DNA of 64,000 bases from Gnetum montanum. Lineage: Eukaryota > Streptophyta > Gnetopsida > Gnetales > Gnetaceae. A model generated the notes under the pieces. It was not told the DNA's origin, did no database searches, and was given only the letters and a program-made list of their open reading frames with translations. Location: the NCBI GenBank assembly GCA_015680685.1, contig MNCI01011880.1, positions 259,354-323,353 on the forward strand. The letters run 5' to 3'. The translations under genes were made by a program, and so were the position numbers. This document shows positions 44,986 through 54,586 of the stretch, in pieces. Each line of letters opens with the position of its first letter. Positions within the stretch are counted from its first letter, which is position 1.

Positions 44986-46138
44986 GACGCCTGGAGGAAT
45001 CAACCCGAGAGGCATCGACAAAGCAGTAGAAAACACCACAAGCAAACTGGTAGCAAGCATTGTCCTTTGGCACTTGGCCAAATGTAATCGCACCGTGTTC
45101 AGAAGTACCTAGGATTGGGAAATAAAGTTTTGAGATGATATCTAGAGGAGATGTTTGTAACTGTGGGATTGGGAATTAATCAAGGGATTGTGCCAGTGTG
45201 GGAGAGGAGTATTCATCTTGTGCAAACAAGTCATGTTGTTCTTTTTCGATGGCCAATATTTGGCAGACTTGGAACCAAGGCATGAGAAGTACATCCTTTG
45301 GAGGAACAAGACTCTTGTATCATGTTTGAGAGAACTCATTGTCACAACCAAAGCCACGTGATGAGGTGATGCATTCTTTGGAGAAATAGGACCCTTGTGG
45401 AGTGTCTAAGGGAACCCATTGTCTCACAGCCAAAGCCACGCAGTGAGGTGTAACATGATGGTTTGAGACACGAGGACTTCTTTCCAAGACAATTGCCTTC
45501 CCGCCTGTGGCTTGTATGGGAAGTGCCAAGGGTCTTGTGGTTCATTTTGCTCTTTTATCTTTAATCTTTTCTTTTTCTTGTTCTTTTTCTTTCTTTTTTT
45601 TGTTTTTGTTTTTGGACAGAGCTTTCTTTCAATTTTGCACTCATGCTCATGTGTCGTGTTGTGTGTTGCAACTACTTGAGAGTGTTACAGTGTGCAACAG
45701 TGTGCTCAAAGTTTTGGGGTGTACTGGGTGTATCTGGGAACTGTAACCGGGTAGGAAAGGGAACAAGAGTGTTGGGGAAATGGAGAGTGTATTGAGAACT
45801 GGGAATGTACTTTTGAACAAATTGATTAACCTGGTTGCGTGCGTCAGAATCAATGTGGCACCTTGTCACCGTGATGAAGTGTATCCGTGTATGAGCGCCA
45901 CTGGGTGTCATCCTGCAAACACAACTCCAAGAAGATAAGAAAACCACAAGTGAATGAGTTAGTGAACACTTTAGACATGAATGTGGTCGATGCAAATGGA
46001 GGCACCATGTGAAACTTAAGATAAACAAAATGAGCAGTAATAGTGTTGTCAAAGCTGATGTGATGAATGATGCGGTAGGCGTTGATGAAGAAATGTCATG
46101 AATTACGGTAGCCAATGAATGTGCCAGAGATGATCTTG
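44986..46138 (-). other. R7 3' internal region with a small membrane-type ORF
   Basis: On the minus strand an ORF of 147 codons (46115-45672) begins MATVIHDISSSTPTASF and has one strong hydrophobic span, LLLLILFILSFTW, near residues 25-40. Inside it, TTGTGTTTGCAG (about 45918 on the plus strand) looks like a splice acceptor followed by ATGACACC. I do not recognise the protein. The rest (44986-45670) has only scattered short frames, some formed by an imperfect local repeat of GGAACCCATTGTCTCACAGC type. Confidence 0.4.
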
Positions 46139-46665
46139 CCAGTTTATAGTCTTAGCGGACTTTCATGGGTTAGTTTTACATCATAACCCATTGGACATTT
46201 CTAGTTTATTGTCGTAGCAGACGATGTGATGCTAGTTTATAGTCGTGGCGGACTATGAAGAGGCAAGCTAGTTTATAGTCTTAGCGGACTCTAGTGAATA
46301 AAACTGTGGCAGTTTAACGTCATACCGGATGCTCTGTGGTATTGGTTTTAGGTCATGATGCCAGGACCACACTGTGGTGTTAGTTTTGAATCATAACCCA
46401 AGACATTCAGTGGTATCAGTTTACCGTCATGATCCCAGGACGATAGTGTGCATTATGAGTGTGATCGATGGTGTCAGTTTACCTTCATGATGCCAGGACG
46501 AATCTATGGTATTAGTTTATCATCATGATTCCAGGACGATGTGTGGTATCAGTTTTAAGTCATGATGCTAAGACTGTTCTGTGGTATCAATTTACCGTCA
46601 TGATGCCAAGACAATTCTGTGGTATCAGTTTATCGTCATGATGCCAGGACGATGTGTGGATGCAT
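46139..46665 (-). repeat. Degenerate minisatellite, units of about 36-45 bp
   Basis: Plus-strand words AGTTTATAGTCTTAGCGGAC (46140-46300) grade into GGTATCAGTTTACCGTCATG then ATGCCAGGAC (46335-46660). At least a dozen units, often G/A and C/T variants of one another. It sits between protease and the 3' LTR. Confidence 0.85.
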
Positions 46666-46865
46666 GCATGTACGTCTAGGTGATCCTGCAAAAGAAGAAA
46701 CTAGAGAACACAATGTCAAGTAGTAACTACTGAAAACAGAACCTAAATGCACAAGAAAAATAGAAAACAATGCGAAAAGCGGTAGTTTAGGGCCTTTCCG
46801 GGTTGTGTGTTAGTTTAAGGCATTTTTGGGCCACAAGCTAGTTTAAGGCCCTTTTGGGCTGCATG
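46666..46865 (-). other. R7 short noncoding interval
   Basis: Repeats TAGTTTAAGGCCTTT-like words (about 46790-46850); otherwise featureless. Confidence 0.5.
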
Positions 46866-47445
46866 CAAATGTGTAAGCTAGTACAATGTAAACTAAGGTC
46901 ATGTATGCACAATGAATAAAGGTAAAGAGTGGGTAGGGATCAGACATGTTTTTGGATACGAGGGAGCCTTGATCGTGTGGTTGTTTCCAAGCCAGATGTG
47001 GTTTTGGAAGCATTTTAGGCTTAGGCTCCACTGGGAGGCTTATGGTTTTTACCACTCGTTTGGGCGTTTCAACTCTAGGTGTTGTGTTTGTTACCGTGGG
47101 TGTTGCATCAAGAGGCTCCTCTTTTAAGACCTATGACATGTCTATGTTGTGGATGGCTTGAAAGGGAGTGTTATCGCCATGTATGATGACTTGTCCACCT
47201 TCGTATGGAAGGCAGATTTCTTGATGTATCGGTGAGGAAACAGCCCATTGTTGGGCTAGCCAAGGTTTGCCAAGAATCATGTTGAAACTGAGCATCTCTT
47301 CTATAACAGTGAACTCTGCACTAGTGGGGCATTGTTCACCTACCACGAAGGCTAGGTTAATCGTGCCCTTAACTGTGACACATGATCCGTTGAAGGATTT
47401 TAGACACGTGGTTTCTGTTGGCATGATCTCATCTGCCATGCCTAG

Positions 47446-48088
47446 TGATGAGTGGCGAGGTACCCTTACACTCAACCATACGAAACGAGCGTCGCACACG
47501 TGATCCGGTCAAACTCCGCAGATGGACTAGTTGTGGCACCTAGATAGTTATCCTTAGGTCACAGTTCGTTGTCTTCCTACCTGGACTAGTATTTCATTTG
47601 TCACATNNNNNNNNNNNNNNNNNNNNNNNNNNNNNNNNNNNNNNNNNNNNNNNNNNNNNNNNNNNNNNNNNNNNNNNNNNNNNNNNNNNNNNNNNNNNNN
47701 NNNNNNNNNNNNNNNNNNNNNNNNNNNNNNNNNNNNNNNNNNNNNNNNNNNNNNNNNNNNNNNNNNNNNNNNNNNNNNNNNNNNNNNNNTTTAAGGGTGA
47801 GAGAGAAAAAATAGTAAATAACATTAAATAAATAACAAAGTGAATGCTACAATGATGAAGTAATCTTGATCTTTATTGTTGATCATGTGCATGTCCAAGT
47901 ATGGCACACTCGAATAAAGACACCATACAATTACATTCACCACACTGTGGGTAGACACGGGAATAAAATCTAACTCTGGAGGGATCAAACTACCAGAGCT
48001 TAGCTACTCTAAAACTGGGATCTAAAACAAGGGAGAACCACCTCTTATTTATAGATATGACGGCGCACTGCAATATCGCAGCTCATCA
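47446..48088 (-). mobile_element. R8: solo LTR in R7 protease, TSD CCTAG
   Basis: On the minus strand it starts TGATGAGCTGCGATATTGCA and ends CTCATCA, like the R4 LTR. CCTAG is on both sides (47441-47445 and 48089-48093). TATAAATA on the minus strand is at 48054-48047. No primer site or internal sequence is attached. The middle is a run of N, so true length is unknown and a larger insertion hidden in the gap cannot be excluded. Confidence 0.88.
47607..47789. other. Assembly gap (183 N)
   Basis: Run of N inside R8. Frames drawn across it are meaningless. Confidence 0.99.
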
Positions 48089-48459
48089 CCTAGTTTGTCG
48101 ATGACGGAGTATAGAACTATGTTTATTGCTGTGCCATCATCAACGTGCACTCTGCGAATGGTACATTGCCCAACATGTATGTTAATAAACAATGGAGCTG
48201 TTGTGACCTCCCCTCATTCGGGATTGTCTTTAACTGCATCGTCGTAGAAGAATAAGGTGTTTGAACCCAATCCTTGTGGTGTGTGTTGTAAAATCGTTGC
48301 AAGGATGGATTCCATGTTAGCAGGGATGTCCTCTGTAACATGAATGGATGCTAACGTTTGCACTAACGCTTCGTGATGAGTTGATGATGTCATGACCAAG
48401 TCGTACAAGCTCATGGTTCTGTTCTTTTGTTTGAGCATTTGTTTCACTTACGCCAATGT

Positions 48460-49589
48460 AGCTACAAAGTCTGTGTTGTTTGCCATTGTGTTGGTTGCCT
48501 CTGTATGGGTCGAGGGTTTGGGCTTGGTTTGTTTGGGGTAAGCGGCAAGGGCCCCAATGTTCGATTGTTGCTTGCTTGATGTGGCCTTTGCTTCAGCTGT
48601 GGGTGTTTATTGTTCGTTTGTCCTCTTCTGCTGCCATTTGGTAGGATTACCCGTGTTGTTGGCAAGGTTGACTCCTGAGGGAGAAGAGGTTGAGACCTTG
48701 CCTACGATTGGGCTCTGGGTAGGTGAGGGGCCATCGCATGGTTGCACCTTTATGACAAATGGTAGTTTGGGAGGAGTCGTTGGTGTTTGACTAGCTTGTT
48801 GTGGCACCTTGACGACGAAAGGTTTCTTTGCGATGGTGGTTGGTGCATCATGCCAGTTTAATATCTTAGCGGACAACTGTGGTGGTACTTTGATGACAAA
48901 GGGTGTCTTCGGTGCTTGGGATTGTGTTGAATCTTGCCAGTTTAACGTCTTCGCGGACGTGCGAGGTGATGGTACTTTGACCACGAAAGGTGTCGTCGGT
49001 GCTCTAGGTGGCACCTTGATGACGATGGGAGGCTTCTTGCTCATGGAGGCGAAGGGGATTGTTTCCTTGCTGGGAGGCATATGGATCACAAAAGGTTGGC
49101 GCATAGGTTTAGGCTTACTATCTATGCCAATGGAGTTTATGACATAGGAGGCATCATTTGTGCTGGGTTAATTCAGGGTGTTGACGTTCAGTTGGCCCCA
49201 TTCTATCATTGCTTGTAGATCATCCTGTAATGCACGGAAGGTGTTGATGTTGAAATGGCGTGGAACCAGGGGCTCATTTGGTGCTACTAAGATGGGGTTC
49301 CTCAGTAGCTCGCAGTACCTATCATGTCTTCAACGGGCATTCTCTGCTACTTATTTGTATTGGATTTGCCCAGTTTTGAGGAGTTGCTCTAGTAGTTCAG
49401 AGGGTCGCATGGGTAGCGGCGTATACTTAGAGCGATACTTGCGCTGAAAGTTGGGCCTTAGGGTGGCCCCTGTCGTTGCAAGTGCGTTGGTATTGGTGTT
49501 TGTTGTTTTTGTGCTTGCAGCTACAGTTTCCGTTGTTGTGTTTTGTTTGGCAACGTGTTGGTCCTTGTAAGCCACATAGGTGGGATCAT
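48460..49589 (-). pseudogene. R7 linker with PFVxKVP repeats
   Basis: Minus strand. A 165-codon open frame (49104-48607) is built of about six spaced PFVVKVP/PFVIKVP words, two of them followed by SAKTLNWQD/SAKILNWHD. Upstream (49589-49110) the frame contains PNEPLVPRHFNINTFRALQD then LQAMIEWGQLNV. Downstream (48600-48460) it is Thr/Pro/Gln-rich. Low-complexity Pro/Lys/Val sequence between gag and protease suggests a disordered, repeat-expanded linker. Function unknown. Confidence 0.65.
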
Positions 49590-50895
49590 TGCTGGTTTGT
49601 GTAGCTTATTCAATATTCTTGATCTGCGTGAAGGCTTGGCTCAAGGTTTAAGCGCTTAGGTAGTATAGCTTTGACTTAACAAAGTCATTCACGGCTCCCT
49701 TCAGAATTGTAAGCAAATACATTTCAGGGATGGGCTCATGAAGTTCGTTAAGGGCTGCACTCCATCATTGGATGAACTTCTGCACAGGCTCTAGTGGTGC
49801 TTGTTTCACCTGTATCAGAGTGTCTAGTGTTGCTTCAGGCTTCAGGTTGTACTTAAACTTGGTAACGAACTAGTGTAATAGATCCTCAAGAGAGGATATG
49901 AAGTTACGTGGCAGGGCTCGGTACCAGTCTAATGCTACGCCTGTTAAGGACATAGCAAACACGCGCAAGATTGCATGGGGCCAAGCTTGAAGCAATAGAG
50001 TTTCTGATCGAAACATGACTAAGTGATCATTCGGATCTCCCTTCCCGTTCTACTTGGTTAACTAGGGTAGTGTGATTCCCTTGGGTAAAGCCAATGGTGG
50101 CACTGAAGAGTTAATTGGATCATCACGGTAGAAGTTCGATACTTTAACTGCTTCGGTGTTGGAGGTTTTGAGGTGCTTTACCTCGTCAACTAATGCTTGC
50201 ATCCATTGTTTTGTTTCTGCCCACTCTTGAGCGGTAGGCAGATTAGTTGGTTGGGGAGATTGTTGGGTTATCATTTGTTGTTGTGGAGCAACGTTCAGAG
50301 TTGTGGTTGCAGGGTGTGGCACATTGAAGTGAGTGGGTTGTTGAACAAGGGGTATGGTTCCTTGCCTAGCCACAAACTATGAAGTGACACCTTGGATGTA
50401 CGAGGCTCCATGTGTTTGCACATGCGGTATGTACTGGGTGGAGATGGACGTGGGTAATCTCTATTGGGATACCAGTGCTTGTGTGCTCATTGACGCTTCG
50501 TGGGTGGCTGTCTGTCCCATGCGAGGGTGTAATGATGGGTTCACATAGGCATGAGGACTCAGGGTATGGTATGAATCCTCAAGTTCAGATTGTGCCTCGA
50601 AGTCATCTACATCATGTTGGTTTTGGGGCTCCTCAGTGGGTCACCGTGAGTTTTGGCTCCTTGCCATAAGGAGCTGGGAGATGAGTCAGTGGTGAGGCTC
50701 AGAAAGGGGGATGATGTCATATACAGAGGGGACGAATTCATGACCTACCATGTATATAAGCCCAAAGTTTCGTTTTGCCTCCTATTCTGTGGTGTCAAGA
50801 GGAAGGTTGGCCTAAATCTTCACACAAATAAAGTTGTATTGTTCTTGTGTGAGGATTACAATGGTGCGTGCATTAGAATTCTGAGATGACTCCAT
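49590..50895 (-). pseudogene. gag: R7 gag
   Basis: Minus strand. The likely start ATG at 50895 gives MESSQNSNARTIVILTQEQY. A Gln/Thr/Pro-rich region (50373-50250) leads to PTAQEWAETKQWMQALVDEV, then VSNFYRDDPINSSVPPLALP and the retrotransposon-gag core GDPNDHLVMFRSETLLLQAW, LTGVALDWYRALPRNFISSL, LKPEATLDTLIQVKQ, LEPVQKFIQ and LKGAVNDFVKSKLYYLSA (to about 49660). Only a few stops and one or two frameshifts interrupt it, so this gag is younger or better kept than those of R1-R3. The wording differs clearly from the R1-R4 gag, so R7 is a separate lineage. Confidence 0.85.
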
Positions 50896-51253
50896 GGTGA
50901 TGTGTGACGGGGCAGCGTACAAGCTGGCTAACAAGTGCCGAGTGTGTTTTGGGCTAAGTGTGTAGAGTGTCCAGCGTGTGGACACTAAAACTTTTTCTAA
51001 GTGTCCAAGGTGTGGACACTAAAAATTTTTCCAAGTGTTGTTAGCGTATACAGCGTAAATGGGAGAAAAAATTTTCTAAGTGTTTGAACAGCGTATACAG
51101 CGTAAACAGGCAAAAATTTGGCTAAGTGTTGGAATAGCGTATAGGTGGCAGTGTATACACTGGGGTTATAGCATGCAGACAGAGGTTGTAGCGTGCAAAC
51201 AGAGGTTGCAGCGTGTAGACTGGTGGGTAGCATATAGGCGCTGGTTATGGTGT
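50896..51253 (-). other. R7 leader, gag-proximal part
   Basis: Untranslated leader between the array and gag. Contains repeated AGCGTATACAGCGTAAA and GTGTGGACACTAAAA words (plus strand 50980-51130). Confidence 0.65.
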
Positions 51254-51484
51254 AGATCTACAATTGCAGGATGCAAATCTAAAGGAGCAGGACACAAATC
51301 TAAAATAATCGGGCGTAGATCTAGAAGAACAGGATGCAGATCTACAGTTATAGTGCACAGATCTGAGATAACAAGATGCAGATCTGCAATGTTTGAGCGT
51401 AGATCTGCAGTCACAGGGTGCAAATCTATAGTAATGGGCCGTAGATCTAGGATGTAGGGAAGCATATCTGAGCAGATCTATGCA
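51254..51484 (-). repeat. Exact-period 21-bp array in the R7 leader
   Basis: An RRATCT-type hexamer (AGATCT, AAATCT or ATATCT) stands at 51254 and then every 21 bases through 51464: eleven units with no indels, followed by partial units. Because 21 is a multiple of three, a minus-strand frame (51465-51166) stays open, giving seven-residue repeats that begin Asp-Leu (DLHPVTA, DLRSNIA and so on). Confidence 0.92.
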
Positions 51485-51502
51485 AATCTAATTGAAAGTA
51501 GG

Positions 51503-51519
51503 CCCTCCTTCTAGCACCA
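51503..51519 (-). other. R7 primer binding site candidate
   Basis: On the minus strand TGGTGCTAGAAGGAGGG lies five bases after the LTR end (GGTACA, GAAAA). It begins TGG as required to pair with a CCA end. I could not name the tRNA from memory. Confidence 0.65.
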
Positions 51520-51524
51520 TTTTC

Positions 51525-53666
51525 TGTACCGTCTGAAATCGTCGATGCAAGGCTAAAATGAAACAAACACCGAGAGATCCTTCAGAAGAAATATAGAAGA
51601 CCCTACCTTCGCTTGAGGGCAAGCTGGAATGGACAAAGGCAGAGTGCCTTGAATGGTCTACACGTGGATCAAACGAGGACTTCCCCAATGTACACTCTTT
51701 GCAATGCGTTGGATTATACGTAAACGATGCACATTAAACATAAACCGTAACATAAATAAACACAATAATGTAAACATAAATTGGAAAAATAAAGAAAATT
51801 GCAATAAATCTAGGCAAAAATGTAAACTGTTTTGTATTGAAAAAGTGATTACAGCCTGCACTAGTCAAAACGTAGTTGTGGATTAATCACAAGATGGACA
51901 TTTAGCCCGGTGGATGATGACAAGTGCTGGGAGATGCAGGTTTTGGGTTCCAGGGAAATGCAGCGTCCAAGTTTGATGCCCAACGTATAGAGGTTTATGC
52001 CTAGATTTGCTAAGTGTACCAGATCCAATTTTTGTTATCTCCGTTTGTAAAAATTGCCAACCCTGTTCTAGTGAAAAATCAAGGTTTTTATAAGATCTTG
52101 GACGTTAGATTCGGATCTGGAAGGAGATGAGTGGCTGTGAGGTGAGAAAAATTTGGATCGGGAGACAGGTGGTGCATTGACCGAGTGTAGGATATGTTAC
52201 AACTGTACAGCATGCAACATATGAGATTGGGCATCAACCTCAGCATACAGGCTCAACATCAACCTCAGCGTACAGGCTCAGCATCAACCTCAGTGTACAA
52301 CTCAGCATGCACCTTAGCGTACACCTCATGAATTGAGATGTTGGATGTCTAACTATGTATACTGGTGCTTTTCCCTTGATTCTTGAGTGTTGCTAATCCT
52401 CCAAGGTGTCCGGATGCTGATTTTGACTTCATTTTGATGCAGTTTTGGGCCTATTTTAGTGGTGTACGCTATCCTATACGCTGGTCAACGTACACCAAAA
52501 TGTACCCAGCGTACACATGTAAATTCATCATTTCAAGGTTAAAACTTGATTTTTAGGTGTCTAAGATGATGCCCAATAGTTTCCCTACCTTTGGGAGTCA
52601 ATTTTAGGTGAAAATATTGCTCTTTGATGCCTGTTTTGGGCCGTTTTGGTGGTGTACGCTGGCCAGCGTACAGCAAGATGTACCCAGAATACACACATAA
52701 AAATGCATCATTTCAAGGTCGAAACTTGATTTTTAGGTGCTTGTGATGATGTCCAACAGTTTCCCTACTTCTAGGAGTCAATTTCAAGTGAAACTATTGC
52801 TCTTTGGTGCCTATTTTGGGCTGTTTTTGATGGTGTACGCTGGGCTATACGCTAGCCAACGTATAGCAAGATGTACCCAGCATACACACTTGAAAATGGA
52901 CCATTTCAAGGTCAAAACTTGATTTTTAGGTGTCTAAGATGATGCCCAATAGTTTCCCTACCTTTGGGAGTCAATTTTAGGTGAAAATATTGCTCTTTGG
53001 TGCCTGTTTTGGGCCATTTTGGTGGTGTACGCTAGGCTGTACGCTGGCCAGCGTACAGCAAGATGTACCCAACGTACACACTTGAAAATGGATCATTTCA
53101 AGGTCAAAAATTGCTTTACAGGTGCCTGTGATGATGCCCAATAGTTGCCCTACCTCCAGGGGTCAATTTCAAGTAAAAATATTGCTCTTTGGTGCCTGTT
53201 TTGGGCCATTTTTGGTGGTGTACGCTGGCCAGCGTACACCAAAATGTACCCAACGTACACACATGAAAATGCATCATTTAGGGCCCAAAACTTAATTTTT
53301 AGGTGCCTGAGAGCTATTGGGGACATTGGGGAAGGTCTTGGGGGTCCAAACACTTGATTCTAGCATGTTTTGACTCATTTTTAGGGCCCAAAATTTGCTA
53401 TACGCTGGCCTGTACGCTGACCAGCATACAGCCCAGTGTAAAAAGAGTATACGTGGTCAAACCCAAGTATTTTAGACCCAAAACATGAAGTTCCTGAAGC
53501 CAGATGCTAATGTAGTCACCTGTGGGTCTCAGGGAACTCTTGCTTATTCAATTATGCTCCGTTTGATGCTATTTTTGAGGCTTTCAAGCCTGGTCATGCT
53601 AGGGACCAACATGACTTAGCTCAATTTCTGTCTACAAGTGTTAGCCAAAATTTTTGTGGTGTTTCA
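51525..53666 (-). repeat. R7 5' LTR (in element orientation)
   Basis: 2142 bp, matching 42794-44969 with single-digit to low-teens percent differences by eye, mostly transitions. Confidence 0.95.
52440..53290 (-). repeat. Tandem units of about 192 bp in the R7 5' LTR
   Basis: Same array as in the other LTR. The perfect 22-bp palindrome (halves CTGTACGCTGG and CCAGCGTACAG) is at 53037-53058. Confidence 0.88.
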
Positions 53667-54586
53667 ATGTCAAATGGAAATATGTACATCATAGTTGCTA
53701 TTGACTATTGTACAAAATGGATAGAAGCAATAGTGGTCATCAATTGTACATCTTCTATTGTTGCTCAATTTATACAACAAAATGTTGTAAATAGGTTTGG
53801 TGTGCCACGTGCATTAATTTTTGATAATGAAACTTACTTTACATGCACTACTTTTTGGAAGCTCATGAAATTCTTAGGTGTTGAACATAAGCTCACAACA
53901 CCTTACCACCCCCAAGCTAATGCTCAAGTTGAGGTTACCGATAGGGAAATCACAAGGATTCTAATAAGAACTATTAGCAAATATAGGAAATACTAGAGCA
54001 CATAACTCAATAATGTCCTTTAGGCCTACCGCTCAACATGGAAACTTTCTATAGGCTATTCTCCCTATGAGCTTGTGTACGGAAAATTACCAACACTTCC
54101 TATTCAATCCAAGCTCTATACACTTTCAACAACCTATGACCTCAACCTTAACTTAATTCTAGCATAAAAAGGAAGACTAATGAATCTCAACTTGCTAGAT
54201 GAAAATCGATTGGTGCCCCTATCATCTAACGAGTTGCACAAGGCCTATAACAAAAAGCTTCATGACCTTAGAATTAGAAAAATTAAATTTAACTGGAAGA
54301 TAAGGTTCTCTACTGAAACCCCACACACGTACCTCAATGAACTAAGTTCCAAACATTGTGGAAGGAACCTTACATCATTTATGAAACTTTTTCTTCTAGG
54401 GCCATGATGATCTACAAACTTGAGAGCCCAAAAAAGAAACAGTTGGTCAACATACAACAAATCAAACCTTTCCACAAGCATAAGCTAGCTAATACAACAA
54501 ACTTCTCATCAGATGGACAACCATGCTCCATATTTTGGATCTCTTCCTTTCAACTTAGTCATGAAGGAGATAGCCATCCATGCTAA
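53667..54586 (+). pseudogene. pol: R6 integrase core and C-terminus (continues from 42793)
   Basis: Directly after R7 the frame reads SNGNMYIIVAIDYCTKWIEA, IFDNETYFTCTTFWKLMKFL (second Asp), HPQANAQVEVTDREI (Glu) and then SPYELVYGKLPTLPIQ. Except for the R7 insertion, the core frame is unusually clean up to a stop at 53994. After more stops the tail ends FQLSHEGDSHPC with TAA at about 54584-54586. Confidence 0.9.

Larger units (their letters stand above)
46866..48270 (-). pseudogene. pol: R7 aspartic protease region, split by R8
   Basis: Minus strand. Upstream of R8 (48270-48094) the frame reads VTTAPLFINIHVGQCTI then VHVDDGTAINIVLYSVIDKL. The DDGTAIN segment corresponds to the catalytic D-S/T-G loop of retropepsins, with Asp-Asp-Gly-Thr spacing. 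Downstream of R8 (47440-47142) it continues with MADEIMPTETTCLKSFNGSC, EFTVIEEMLSFNMILGKPWL and AQQWAVSS; GKPWL matches the retropepsin C-terminal GRPWL. A Pro/Lys-rich tail (ISLPVEPKPKMLPKPHLAWK) runs to about 46866. The expected RT does not follow. Confidence 0.78.
42794..53666 (-). mobile_element. R7: large-LTR element with gag and protease but no RT/integrase, TSD ATGTC
   Basis: Read on the minus strand. 5' LTR 53666-51525 and 3' LTR 44969-42794 start TGAAACACCAC and end GACGGTACA. ATGTC flanks both ends (42789-42793 and 53667-53671). A primer site, a leader with a 21-bp repeat array, gag, a repeat-rich linker, a protease (split by R8), a tandem array, a small ORF and a polypurine tract follow. 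No RT, RNase H or integrase words occur in its 6.5 kb of internal DNA. Gag-bearing elements lacking the other enzymes resemble the TR-GAG class described in plants. Confidence 0.92.

Noticed and set aside
47594-47831. Open frames on both strands across 47.6-47.8 kb
   Set aside because: They consist of N and have no coding meaning.
48557-49147. Plus-strand frames opposite the R7 linker
   Set aside because: Shadows of the repeat-rich minus-strand frame, which fits between gag and protease.
50997-51233. Minus-strand 78-codon Tyr/Leu/Thr-rich frame
   Set aside because: Arises from GTATACAGCG-type repeats in the R7 leader; not contiguous with gag.
51254-51484. 21-bp repeats as a possible CRISPR array
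   Set aside because: Units are contiguous with no unique spacers, lie in a plant retroelement leader, and have no cas genes.
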